NCBI GenBank assembly: GCA_977006965.1
Contig: OZ345377.1
Coordinates: forward strand, 930,001 to 994,000
Direction of reading: 5' to 3'
Source of the DNA: Phymatolithon calcareum
Taxonomy: Eukaryota; Rhodophyta; Florideophyceae; Hapalidiales
Length of the DNA stretch: 64,000 nucleotides
In this document: positions 44,840 to 55,870 of the stretch, piece after piece
Layout of the letters: each line of letters starts with the position of its first letter
How positions within the stretch are numbered: position 1 is the stretch's first letter
Translations under genes and position numbers: made by a program
Notes under the pieces: model-generated
What the model was told of the DNA's origin: nothing
The model's input: the letters and a program-made list of their open reading frames with translations, nothing else
Databases searched by the model: none

Positions 44840-46196
44840 GATATGGGCCCAGTGCCTGGTTCCTCGAAAGGTCATTTGCCGACAGACCCGCCCATGTTCA
44901 GTCCAACCGAGGAAATGGAAGTATGTCGTCGCGAGATTTCCAGATGGGTGAGAACTATCTCTGAAGCCGCCAAGAAAAGCACAGATCGTGTCTACGAGAC
45001 CGTATTCGCAACGTTTGCTCGTCAGTTATACTATGGCGGTCTGCCACGGCTCAGAAATCCATCATCGACGAGGCTTATTCTCAAGTTCTTGTAAACTTCG
45101 ATCAGGAAGACCAAACTGAAGATCTACGGGAGATAGTCAACATAATTGCTGTTGATCCGCCCATTGCAGTCGTCATCTGGTTGTGTTTCATGCGGTCACA
45201 AATTTTCGTCGTCGCAAGGGAGAGGATCTTTAGACCTTCGTCTCCAGGGTTCGTGGACTTGCCGCTGATCATCCCATGGACGCAGGAGTATCCGCTTCGT
45301 CCCTAGTTGGAGAAGTTCTGGCGATCACACTTCTGAACAATGCATCACTGAGTGAAGGCATTTTTGCTAGTGCTAAACTTCAGTTGATCTGTTTTGCCGA
45401 ATCCCGAAAGCGGAATGAACCTACGCCTTCTCCTCGTCTCAGCTCTGAAGATCAGTCCAAGCATGACAATGCGTTAGTTCAGCTGAGGGATATTCAGCAG
45501 CATCGTTCGTTGAAGATCTACAAGAAGGAAACTCTTCGGACAGCCGTTCGCAAAGCTCTTCATGCTCACGCTAAACTTCAGGAAGTTTCGAGCATCCTAG
45601 AGTCTGTTGCGGGAAATGTCAAATAGCTAAACAAGCCATCTGATAAGTCCAGCAATCAGATGCTTTTCAGCTCTGGAGCTTGCTGCCGCCTTTATCTTGA
45701 TGAAGATGTTGTAGTCATGCGAAACATTTCCTCCTCACCGAAACCTCCCGTGGCGATGACTTCAGCAGAGATCGAAAATCTCATCGGTCAGAGGGCGAAT
45801 AAGGCTTTGCTTGCGCTTAAATCTTCATCGAGAGAGAATTCGGAGACCAAGAAGCGCGTAACTAGCAGTCAACGCCGGAAGGCGTCAACACAACAAAAAT
45901 CTTCATTTCCTACGCGATTGCAAGGGCGTATTGGACAGCGCCTCAATCATTACTCATCTCGTCCTCCTCGAGTTGGACCAAGTGGTTTTGCATCGTTTTG
46001 CGACGACTGTGGCTCCTCAGAACACAGACGTGGCCATGATTCTTGCCCGCAACCTTCGTTTGTTACGAAGCAGATCCGCGCTCAAGGTGGGTACAGTAAT
46101 CCTCCTGAGACAAAAGATCGTTCTAGCTCTGAGCAATACAAGCTTGAAAACAGAGACAGCTCTAAAATCAGTCGTTGGAGCCCCATCCGACGTTGA
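44840..46196 (+). pseudogene. Copia gag (three frames)
   Basis: Begins MFSPTEEMEVCRREISRWVR, then YETVFATFARQLYYGGLP in the first frame. It continues after a frameshift near 45,050 with QKSIIDEAYSQVLVNF and IVNIIAVDPPIAVV, then after a second near 45,240 in the 116-codon frame 45,276-45,626 (EVLAITLLNNASLSEG). The last part (45,660-46,196) is serine/arginine-rich and has the cysteine-histidine cluster FCDDCGSSEHRRGHDSC, a zinc-knuckle-like motif with non-standard spacing. Gag would form the particle and bind element RNA. Confidence 0.75.
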
Positions 46197-46500
46197 TCTG
46201 TGCCGGTTGGATCCAAATCCAGTCTCTGACATTGGTTGTCCGCGCAGTGTCGGCAGAATTGAATCTGCTGCTGCCCTTTTCATCGCTATGGTCATCGATC
46301 ATTTCTCCATCCTCTCGATTGTGCTCCATTTTACCATGCCTACGGTCCGAAAGGCAGTGACCCCAAGCTAATTATAGCTTTGTGGAAACTCAGCACCTCA
46401 GATCTCAATGGTCGAGAAGTCCAGCTGCCATTCTACCTTACAAAAGGCGATGGTCCTTTGCTTCTCGGTAATCATATCCTCTATGGATTGAAATTGTTCG
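46190..46500 (+). pseudogene. Copia aspartic protease
   Basis: VSDIGCPRSVGRIESAA carries the catalytic D-[TSI]-G motif in the form DIG. After a frameshift near 46,340 follow LWKLSTSDLNGREVQLPFYL and GDGPLLLGNHIL, the usual flap and LLLG end of Copia proteases. The protease would cleave the Gag-Pol polyprotein. Confidence 0.7.
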
Positions 46501-46799
46501 GGGATCAAAATATCCTCGAAATTCCTTCAAATGTTCTCAATCTGTCTCGTTTCCGCTTGATTCTTCCTATCTATACTTTTGGAGACAAAAAATCTCTTCG
46601 ATCCTACTTGCACCTTGTACCATCCCAATCCAAGGCGTTTAAGTCCTTCTTTTCCTCGACCAAAGAATTCTATTCCTCTGCTCTTCTTGACAAGAAAGCT
46701 CCATTTCTATCTTCTTCTTCCTCATCTTACCCGAAAACTTCCGATTCCAAACTCGCAAGCAATTTCGTAACAAAGATCCACATGTAAACACATATCACG

Positions 46800-47598
46800 G
46801 ACCGGGACATGCGTGAGATACGTAAGAGAGCTGGTACTCATACTCCTGTCTTGCATGAGGCACTGGAGTGGGCTTATACGATGTGCACTAGTTGCTGGCA
46901 GACTGGACGTCCACTAAATGCCTACAAAGTATCCTTGTGCAAGATCCTTGCTACCTTCAATGAGCACCTTCAGATTGACTTCATCTGCGTCCACGAACTT
47001 GGAAACCTTCCTATCCTTCACATGCAGGACGTTGCAACTGGTTTTTCTGCTACGGTCCTCATGGCTTCACGTGATATGGACGACGATTTCAGAATGCTTA
47101 CCACGCACTGGTTCAATGAATATGGTCCTCCTCGAACCATTTCCGGTGATCCAGAGTTTAATAATGAAGTTTCTAGGTCTCTCTGCATCTTGCACCACTG
47201 CTCATTTTGATCCGAGACTTGCACGACGGCACAACAATATTGGTTCTGTGGAGTCCGGTAACGCCACGATACGACTGTTCGTAAAGCGTTTGATCAAAGA
47301 CAAGCAGCATTCTTACAGCGTGCGAGGAATATACAAGTCATACTACGAAATCCTGTCCAGGGCCACTTTCCTCAAGAATGTCCTACATGGGAGAAAAATT
47401 CTGAGCAGCTTCGAGTTTGCAAGAGGATATACCCCTTCCCTCTGTTGCCTACCAAATGGTGCACGTACCGACAAGATAGTCTCATCGCACCACGAACAGG
47501 TTGCACGAAAATCTCTTCGCTTGCTCTTGACGACCAAAGACGTTCATCCGGTCGGCCGACACATGCTTCCTCCAAAAAATCTGGTTTACTATTTCTGA
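46800..47598 (+). pseudogene. Copia integrase
   Basis: An HHCC-like start (CTSC in AYTMCTSCWQTGRP near 46,880) is followed by the catalytic core: first Asp in HLQIDFICVH, second Asp in RTISGDPEFNNE. After one frameshift near 47,165, the Glu lies in GSVESGNATIRLF. All three DDE residues are therefore still encoded. 46,809-47,210 and 46,918-47,598 are the two frames used. Confidence 0.78.
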
Positions 47599-47703
47599 AA
47601 GGAAACGAAATTCGGAAAATGGAATCTACGATTTGTCTTCAAGGCAGAGAAGTATTTCGATCTCATCTGCAATACCTCCAAGCTCAGAGGTCGACCACTT
47701 CAA

Positions 47704-48850
47704 GTGGCATATGAAGACATTCGTCTGGCTCCATCCTCCTCATTTCTGCACGATATCGACGTTCTTGAGCTCGGTAAGGTCCCTTTTGTTGGCTCCGATG
47801 GATATGCAGCTCCTTCACAAGAAATAAATACCACTACCTCCATGGCTGAAGACAGAATTGGATATTCTGACCACTTTTCTGTTGAAGATGAGCACGCTTT
47901 CTGGTGCAGGCATCCATTTTCATCCACACTTCTCAGTTCCACTCCCTCAACCAAGAAGACGGTAAATTTGCCTTCCATGGATATCGGCACTCCATCTATC
48001 GCTTTTGATCAGTCCAAAGATATTGGAGAAACTCCATCAAAGCGTCCTGATGAAATTCCTTGTTCTTTGGAATCCTCAGAAGAGCGAATACTAAAACAAA
48101 TAAGGGAAATCATAGGATTCTCTCCTGTCTTGGAAACAAAACTGGAGTTTGCCCAAGACAGCTTCTCGATAAGGCAATTGCAAGAGAAAAGGGCAATTTG
48201 CCGAAAAAAGAGCCTATATCCCTGTGAGTATTCGAAAAGTACCACGGGGTTCCAACATAATTAGCTCCCATAACTTCTTTGAAGTCAAAGATGATGGTTT
48301 CCAAGGAAAGTGGAAATTGAAATGCAGACTTGTTGCGCACGGAAATCGGGACAGAGATAAGGTACAACTGCGCAAAGATTCATCGATCGCACAGTTCTCT
48401 CTTATCCGAATACTACTTTCCCTTGCCGCTCTTTTGCATTTGAGACTTGCTAACATCGATATTTTCGGAGCTTATCTACAGCAGGAATGCTTCCGCGCGA
48501 CATCTACATGAGCGCACCAAAAGGTTGGTCAGAATACATTGATGAAGTCTGGAGGCTCATCAAACCTGCGTATGGTCTTGTTGAGAGAGTACGCCTTTGG
48601 CAGCTCTTCGTGGAAGACTGGCTCCCCGAGTACGGAATACAGACCATTCCAGGTATTCCGCAGCTGTTCGTCCTAAGAGGAAACAATTCTAATGTTATCC
48701 TGCTCACTGCGAAGGTAGTTGACGATCTACTCGTCGCCGGAATTCCAGACGAGACTCAGAGATTCAAAGACGCTATATCAAAACGGTTTATGATTGGCCG
48801 CATCGTCACCGAGAGAAAAATTATTATTCAACAGGCTGCTGATTGAACAG
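47704..48850 (+). pseudogene. Copia linker and reverse transcriptase
   Basis: 47,704-48,264 is the variable linker after integrase. RT begins in the second frame at about 48,224 (KVPRGSNIISSHNFFEVKDD, then LKCRLVAHGNRDRDK) with the first catalytic Asp in RLANIDIFGAYLQ. After a frameshift near 48,490 it continues with PRDIYMSAPKGW, WRLIKPAYGLVE and the active-site box VVDDLLVAG (family YVDD). The lineage differs from the fragment at 4.2-5.4 kb. Confidence 0.82.
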
Positions 48851-49430
48851 TCTGAAGATTACTGTGTTCGCGCCTCGATTGTTGAGTTCATGACTACAAT
48901 TTCTCCACTGGATATTCCGCGCCCACGCAGAAAGCAGCACGAAGGTGTATGCACCCCAGGTGAGCTTACTTCTTTCCAGAGCCTGACGGGAAAGCTTAAC
49001 TACATTAGTCTTGGCGTTCTTCCGTAAGCCTCACATGCAGCCAGCAAATCTCAGCAGAATGTTGGAAACCTTCGAGTTAAACACCTGAAGGAAGCCAACT
49101 CTGCTTTCCACTAAGTTCCTCAGCTTTCGCCGACCTCTCTCTATCATTCAATACCATCTCCTTTAACGGACGACACCACTCTAAAGTCGATTTCAATCCT
49201 TTCCTTCTCAGATGCGAGCACAGAATAATCCTCTTATGGCCAAACGGGATTCCTAACGGGACTTTAATCCCAGGAGCAATACCCCTCCCTCTGAGACGTG
49301 GTGTCCGCGAGCTACTTTTACTCCAATTCCGAGAGGAACGCCGGCGATCTTCTCCATTTCCATCGTACGGAGAAGAATCGAATACCACCTTTGGCCCCTT
49401 TTGTCCGCGGATGCGTAATACCGACCGTCA
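48851..49430 (+). pseudogene. Copia RT thumb and RNase H remnant
   Basis: GELTSFQSLTGKLNYISLGV (48,961-49,020) is the conserved region between RT and RNase H. ILSFSDASTE at about 49,195-49,225 with GQTGFLTGL is the RNase H start with its first Asp. Frameshifts dominate the rest. The 241-codon frame at 49,298-50,023 overlaps this region; I do not regard it as a gene. Confidence 0.6.
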
Positions 49431-50174
49431 CTCTCCCGCTCGCCCTGGCCATCGGAGAGTTTGATCCGTCGGAACGCCCAGCTCGCGGCACTACCGGCTT
49501 GTCCGTCTTCTTGCTCCAAAAAGCCCCAACGCGCCGCTTCTGCAACCCTCAGCATGCATTGAGGATTTTTCTTGCACCATCTCTAGATCCCCGGACCAAA
49601 AACGTCAACGAAGCTCTTTTCATCCAGGCATCTCGGGCGAGCCTTGTGTGTTCGAAACAGAACCACAGTCATCCTTCTCTGAGTGGCTCCACCCAACACA
49701 CTGCGATTTCGTGTACTTTCGCGGACCCCGGGTACTTGACCTCCCAGGCAGCCTTCATCGCGAGCACCGCCTTTGGCGCTCACCGGCCAGTGGACTTCTT
49801 AGCTTTCTTTCCAACCACTGGAGGGGGTTGCGGGGCCGACCGTCGGTACCAAGACCTCTCGCTAGCACATCCCACTCCACGCGCCCCAGTGGTGGTTATT
49901 GTGAAGCGGCGAACCAAGATCGCTCGAAGTCCACGACATGCACGCCGCTCTAGGTCAGGCTCAATTTCGCTTCGCGAGCGTCGCTTTGTTTTGCTCGCTC
50001 GCGTGGTCGCTTTGTTCGCTTGAGGGGGTTGATTGTTTTAACAGTTGTGCGCTGGCTTGTCTCGATTGTAAGCCAGTTTTGATAATTTATGCAACTGACA
50101 GCCACGTGTATCAACATGTGTACTTTTTTCCCGCCATATCTTGTCTTGCACCGAAATAACGTCAATAGTGGGGG

Positions 50175-50461
50175 TTTGGCATCATACGGCCTACACAAGT
50201 ACCACCCAGCTCCCTGATTGCATCTTCTCATCAATAATTGGTCAATATAGGTCCAGTCATATTCTTCCACATCTATCATTATAATCTCGTGGCTCTTGGC
50301 CAACAGTAAAAGAGCGAGACCAGAGAGAACAATCCGACAATTGCCTGGGGGTCTTTGTACCCTTTACAATGGCCATCCGCGCGCGCGCTCGCTGTCCTCA
50401 TACTCAGCCCTTCAACACAGACACTCGCTACCATGTCACACACGTTGTTCTATCAACTACA
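50175..50461 (+). repeat. 3' LTR of the Copia element
   Basis: 287 bp, begins TTTGGCATCA (TG mutated to TT) and ends CAACTACA. Matches 44,552-44,839 along its length. Confidence 0.88.
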
Positions 50462-50466
50462 CCAGT

Positions 50467-52449
50467 GGTGTATCATTCGTGAGGAAGTCTATAAATCGTT
50501 GCAGATTCGGCCCAGACACGGATGGCACAAGGAGGATTGGTCAATTGCATCCCCACCTCCAACGCATCGTAGAAACCCATTACATAGAGTTTTGTGGGAA
50601 TTTTCCAGGAAGTAAATTTACAAACTTAAAATAAAAACCTTTTGATTTCAATTCAATGTTTGTAAATGTTTTTTAAGAACTACCACTTTTGTACAACATT
50701 TGCTGCATGAGTACGATAATTTTTTGGGACAACATAATCGCGAATCGGTGTAGTTCCTGGCAACATGCCCGCGACTGAACGCAGGAAACGCTTTGGGTTG
50801 TTTTGAATGAAAGTGGATAATTATATTCAATGCAAGCCAATTGGAGCCACTATCAAATTAACCAATTGACAAAGTAGAAGCGTCAGAAAGAGAGATGCGA
50901 ATAATGCACTGTCCATCTCAATTTTTGAGCACCTTTCAGTCCGGAGCGGAATAACTCCCGCCCTCCGCCGAGCACAACGAGCAAGATTCGAAAATCCGGC
51001 GCTTCTACGCTCGCTTTTCAGCTGCCGCTCCAGACCGCCTGGTTCTCGATTTCACAGAGGCCTGTGCAAAGTGCAGGTATATCCGTTACTGAGCCTCTGC
51101 AATCATACGAAAATCACGGGCGTATTTTTCTCTGTCACTTTGCAATTATGCAAATTTCGTCAGGTTAGCGAGCTCCTCTTGGTTGGATATACCAGCAGGT
51201 GAACGGGTTCAGCCTTGCTGGTAATTGAAGTTCCGGTATTGAATTGGCCAAGCTTTCTCCAGCGAGCGAGATGAGGTAGTCTTATATCGGCCTGATGACA
51301 AGCGAAGCCAAGCTTTCCAATCGCCGAGATGGCTTGTATGACATCGGCGATTGTCATCCTAGATTCAAAGCCAGAAGCAGGATCTTTGGAGGATAATCGG
51401 TTCACCGATTGTAGTGCCCCAAGGGTCTATGAATCGATAGCCGTGTCCACGAAGAGTGGAACACACTGTCTCCGGCGTTCGGTATTAGAAGCACTAGCTC
51501 GTGCTGGAATTCTTTATTCGGTTCAATTTCTTCTTGATGCTTGGGTTCCTTCTCTGCGAGGAGCTCCCAGCAGGATTTTATATCTGTTCCGGTACGCTGC
51601 TTTCGTCACCCAACCTGGGTAAACACTTGTGTTCCTATTGAACACGAAACAGAATTATCACGAAATCAGTCCAATGAATACTACTGCAATAAACGCAATA
51701 AATGTTTCCTGTCGAGAACAAAGGAGGACTGACGTTGCAGTCCACGTAGAATATCATTAAATCAGACTAGACGGCACCTAGTTGCTCAAAATTCTCAACA
51801 GTGCTGGGATGCAGGAACAATTTAGTCTCGCGTTGTAGCAGCGCGACGAGCTCCGGCGCCAAAAGGAACGGATGAAATGGAACCAGAGGTGACGCGCATA
51901 GCGTATAGAGATCAAATTGCTGACGTGTGCCACTATAATGAGCTCGGTCCACGCCGTTGCATTCAGCGAAACCACATGATTTGAAATCGCATTACTCGCA
52001 ACGGTCCCGCTGCGGTACGAGCAGCGTTGTGCAACGCCGCCCATCACGCCATTTATTGAGGCTCTGTTCTGCGGTTCAGGAAGTGCTGCTGGAGCGCGGG
52101 ATGTTCTAGAAAGTGATCACTGCGCCAGCCTAACCAGCCTGGCGGCTGCATAGAGAAGATGTGGCTCGAAATCTCAATGCTCATGTGAGGTGCCCTTGGG
52201 AGGGTTAGAAATTGATTAATTATATGAGCTTTTGCGTTGTTGCAGAATTAATTTGTTATCGATTTCATCCTAGAATAGGACATTTCATTGAGCCCACTAT
52301 AAACGAAAAACAACTTTGAACGACGGATGAAGTTTCTTTAAGCAGCTACCTTATTGGCTCCTGTATGCGGCCTAAAACCTGACATATGAGCATGTTTTGG
52401 TTTCTCATCCGGGATTTCACAAAAATGTGCCGCATTATATTCTGAACAG
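50467..52449. other. No gene recognised
   Basis: A minus frame at 51,160-51,405 (81 codons) and another at 51,778-52,047 are unrecognised. No repeats noticed before the MULE copy. Confidence 0.35.
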
Positions 52450-53176
52450 TTTTTCAAAGAGGAAACTTTCCAATGGACCGAAAAAGGTGCCAAAAGTCGC
52501 TAAATCGGCAACGCTTGCAAAAAATACTACTCGTTATGATATGACCTAGAAAACCCTAGATACAAACCCACGAAGCCAGTACATGAGCAATAAAGAGACG
52601 CCTCAATTAATTGGTGCTACAGAGGGGCGACGATCATCTAGTGATCCTCAGAGGGATATTATGCGGGCAGTATAGGTCAAGTCAACGTCGGTTGATCGAG
52701 ACCGCGGTGAGTTGCAAGGCGCGCATGGTAAAGCCAATAATGATAGCGCGCCGATCTTACAGGATAATTTGGAGCCGTTTGACCTTGTCGCTAAAGCCGG
52801 GCCAAATGGGCGAGATGCCCTAATTGTCGTCTGGAATGAGGGCCCGTCACTGCTACTCGTGCGGAAACACCGGCCACTTCTCGCAGACATGTGCTAGGCC
52901 GAACATCCACAATATTGCTGGGCGAATCAAAAACACATCTACAAAGCCGCTCAGTGCATGCTAATTAACCTCACCGCCGGTGATGACGGAGAAGGTACTT
53001 GCAACGAGGAACTAAAGCACAGAGAGTAGCGCACGAAATAAATATTACTTTTTGACAAGCTTATATTTTTAGAGTGCTCTGAGTATCATAGCGAGTAGTA
53101 GTTGTTGTAAGGGGTGCCGATTTAGCAACTTTTGCTACCTTTTCGGTCCATGTATCGAACTTTCTCGTATTTCAAA
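52450..53176 (+). mobile_element. MULE, third copy with TIRs
   Basis: Left end GAGGAAACTTTCCAATGGAC at 52,459. The right end, ending at about 53,166, is its diverged complement over about 85 bp. Flanks TTTTTCAA (52,450-52,457) and TATTTCAA (53,168-53,175) match in seven of eight bases. The plus-strand interior has a region like RSSQRRLIETAVSC near 52,680. The minus/plus interior has a zinc-knuckle-type tail at about 52,845-53,010 (RKHRPLLADMC, IYKAAQCMLINLTAGDDGEG) corresponding to the 36.8 kb copy. The SWIM part and catalytic core are deleted. Confidence 0.72.
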
Positions 53177-53741
53177 TGCCCGCAGCAGCAGATAAAGGCG
53201 GATCACAAAAGCTCAATGGTCCAGGACAAGATAATGGGCAGGTTTTTACGTTAGTTTAGAGTACTGTACTGTCAATGTACAAATTAAAACCGTGTACACT
53301 GTACACAGTAAATGTGTTTGTGATACGGTATCCGTTACAATCTATGGCGGTGCTTGTCCGTTTTCATGGACTCCCCGACATACAATTCCCATGAGCATGA
53401 AAACCAGTCAAAATGTAAACAAATCCCTTTTATACTAGTGTGGTATTAAGAAGGGTCTTCCTATGTAAATCATTAGAAAAATTTAGGAAAATAAGAAACA
53501 CCTAGTATCTCAACAAGTGCCTTGTTTCTGATTTTCTGGTGTTCTTATGACGGTTGACTACACTGATCTCTGTATTTAATCTGGTTCAGGTTACTTTTTT
53601 TGAGGTAAATTCAGAAATAATCTAGATAATCGAACTTCTTAAGAGCTCTGAGGCCAAATATATGTGTCACTATGACAGTTTTTTCAGTTTATTGATTGTT
53701 GTGTAAATGTTCTATCAAGTAATGATAGTCGAAGATCTTTG
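53177..53741. other. No gene recognised
   Basis: AT-rich spacer with small palindromes such as GTGTACACTGTACAC near 53,294. It may contain the unseen 3' end of the transposon whose pseudogene starts at 53,742. Confidence 0.35.
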
Positions 53742-55870
53742 TTATCGGTCAGAGTTGACGGGATCGCCATGGAAATGATTGCTGTGCTTCGCGTTTATTT
53801 CTCGAAGATTTGAAGAGATCTGCGTTTCTTCCCACTTAGTGAAATTTCCGGTCACGTTATTACAGTTCAGAGAGATCACCATCCGAACCATCGCCTTCCG
53901 TGTGAAACTGAGCCCATGCCTGTCTTTTTGAAAGTTTACATCTCGCACCGAATCAGCAGCCAACTTTAGGAAGAATAATTTTCTTGGATTTTCGAGCTTA
54001 CCGCTTGATCTATTTGCTTTTGGTTTCTATTTCTCTTGGTGTATCAGTTCCACTTTGTATTCATCCCATCGCTTCCGCCAGGTATTTTTTATCTTTGAGA
54101 TTATGAACGAGTCAGCCGGCTGCTCTAAAATTGTTGTATTACTGGGGAATTTCCGAATGTCAGTAGTGATCTTTTTCAGCAATTGTTCTTGGAGCGGTGT
54201 TGTACTGTGGCCATTGCGTTGACCACAAACAGGACGCTCTTTCGGCCACTGGAGAGTTTACGGATCGCTCTGGGCTCTCAGAGCCAATGTACAAATAACC
54301 TTTTACCCATCCATCCTCTCTTTCCGGTTCGATAGCAAACACCGGGGATATTATCCGGAACGCCTTGAAACGAGTACGAGCATTTGTGGTTAATGAAGAC
54401 GAGCGTTGGAACCTCAATTCGAGCATTTTCTCCTCCAGTGATTCGCACTATTATCATAGTACCTTCATTGCCAGACACCCCATCAGAATATCTGACATTA
54501 TTTTGACCTCTGAGACCAATTGTGCGACTATTGTTGATAATAAATATGAAACGAGTCCCGTCTTCATTCTAGATTCGATCCTCGTTCAGAGAGCCCTCAT
54601 CAAAACCACGCTTGACCTCCCCGAAATGGAACTCCACTTCTTTCTGTTCGATTCTTAAACGCTGAAGTTGGCACACTGGCTGTTGTCGGGTTGTTCCCTG
54701 GCAAACGCGAGGGCGCGGCGAAGCGGGGACCTTTATAGAAAAGAATTGGATCAAAGGATGACTTGGCAGTATAAGAAATGGATCAATGGAAATTCTGGAA
54801 GACATGAAGCGGCTTCCCTGTTCCCCCGCAGGCGGCGCACTGTAATTATTACAGTGTAAGAAACACAGTGGTAGCATCTGAAAGCTGTAAGCAGCGGTTC
54901 TAGGGTTTGCCCTTGGTAATCCTTCATGGTTTAAGTACACATCGACACCTACTGTACTGCAATGACTGTAATGCTATCTGTAAGGGCTTGTTGTAATTAC
55001 AACTTGAAGGGAGCTAGTCTTATAGGAAATGGAGAGTATGATTGTGGCATTGGACGCCACACTTCTCAGTTTGGGTTTTCTTCTCGGGCGACACCGCTAG
55101 ATTTCCGGACTGCGACCAAAGCACCAGTCTGTGGCTCAAAATAAACGTCTGTATCCAGTGAACAATTGTCTTTTCTTCGATAAACTCAGATTTCCATTGC
55201 ACTTCCCGGTGAAAGGGCGACTCCGGTGGGGTGTCTAAAATGATTTCTTTTGCTGCGCACTGAAGAAGAGATGGGCCTATTTTGATGTTTGCGGCATCCG
55301 TATGCTCAAACTCAGAGAACAGCTGGGCATAAAGGGTAGAATCTCACGCTAAACATTTCCCTCTCCGACCAGGGAGAAATTTAAAATTAGACCTCTTGAC
55401 GCCGTGGCTGACTGATCCCGAATTAAGCCCTGTGCGTGAGCAGGCCTTTTTTAAACTCAGATCTAGATCTCTCTTTTTCCACCAGCTTTTCGCTTTCTCG
55501 TGATTTGCTTTGTAATTACCGGGAAACATATTTCAAAAGCGGGATAGTGCTTTTGCTGTTATACCCTTCTCGTTCGACATAGAAACCTCTTTTTTCATCC
55601 AATCAATGACGGCGGGGCGTTGGAAAATAGTAAAAACGAGATGACTTTGGCCACTGACAGAGGTTTGAGAATTGGTCAACATATTAATGACGTTCTCAAC
55701 TGGTGAGAGATCGGGCTGTCTCGGTAGATGAATGAAACGGGAAGAATAAGCCGCGCGTGCAAGAAAACGTTCAATAGGACCTCCACTTGCCATCGATGAG
55801 ATAATCGCCGTCCCTGTCGAGGGCGCTGGTGCGGACTTTGACTCGTTGTTTAGGAACGAAACGAAGTGCT
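53742..55870 (-). pseudogene. pogo-like DDE transposase pseudogene, split by an R2 insertion
   Basis: On the minus strand one frame runs from about 55,870 to 55,020, broken only by TGA at 55,533-55,535 and at about 55,344-55,346. It carries PDLSPVENVINML, AVIDWMKKEV, the DNA-binding region FPGNYKANHEKAKSWWKKRD and LYAQLFSEFEHTDAANIKIG. After the R2 insertion (54,645-55,061) it resumes at 54,665 with EVEFHFGEVKRGFDEGSLNE, NEDGTRF (family N-x-DETHF), then GVPDNIPGVCYRTGKRGWMG, EPRAIRKLSSGR and VLFVVNA, where the family has VDN. Next come FPSNTTILEQPADSFIISKI (third catalytic Asp kept) and a C-terminal part LAADSVRDVN at 53,742-53,963. Loss of the second Asp, stops and frameshifts make it dead. 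Without R2 it would encode about 580 residues. It belongs to a different lineage from the Tigger at 17 kb. Confidence 0.82.
54645..55061 (+). repeat. R2 repeat, copy b, inserted in the transposase pseudogene
   Basis: Begins TGTTCGATTC and ends GACGCCACA (TG...CA), about 417 bp, and aligns with 40,752-41,193. The transposase reading resumes on either side, so this is an insertion. The flanks (CTTTC on the left, CTTCT on the right) are similar but not identical. A solitary LTR fits best. Confidence 0.65.

Larger units (their letters stand above)
44552..50461 (+). mobile_element. Full-length Copia (Ty1/copia) retrotransposon, frameshifted
   Basis: A 5.9 kb element with LTRs at 44,552-44,839 and 50,175-50,461. 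The 5-bp flanks CCAGC (44,547-44,551) and CCAGT (50,462-50,466) match in four of five bases, as expected of an aged target duplication. The interior encodes, in Copia order, gag, protease, integrase, reverse transcriptase and RNase H. Frameshifts and stops occur in every segment, so it is not autonomous now. By hand the LTRs differ at roughly 33 of 288 positions, so the insertion is not recent. A short G-run (50,170-50,174) precedes the 3' LTR where a polypurine tract is expected. No obvious tRNA-complementary primer site follows the 5' LTR. Confidence 0.88.

Noticed and set aside
49298-50023. 241-codon plus-strand frame at the end of the Copia element
   Set aside because: It lies in the RNase H/3' region of a retroelement, matches no RNase H motif in its own frame, and overlaps better RNase H traces in other frames. 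Treated as fortuitous.
28233-55346. Genetic-code reassignment of TGA
   Set aside because: Both the intact transposase and bZIP paralogue 1 end at TGA at the expected length. The TGA codons in broken frames are better explained by mutation.
55533-55793. Tc1/IS630 catalytic motif in PDLSPVENV
   Set aside because: At first it looked like the D-P-N/E end of a Tc1 transposase. The continuous frame downstream shows it belongs to the N-terminal half of a pogo-like protein.
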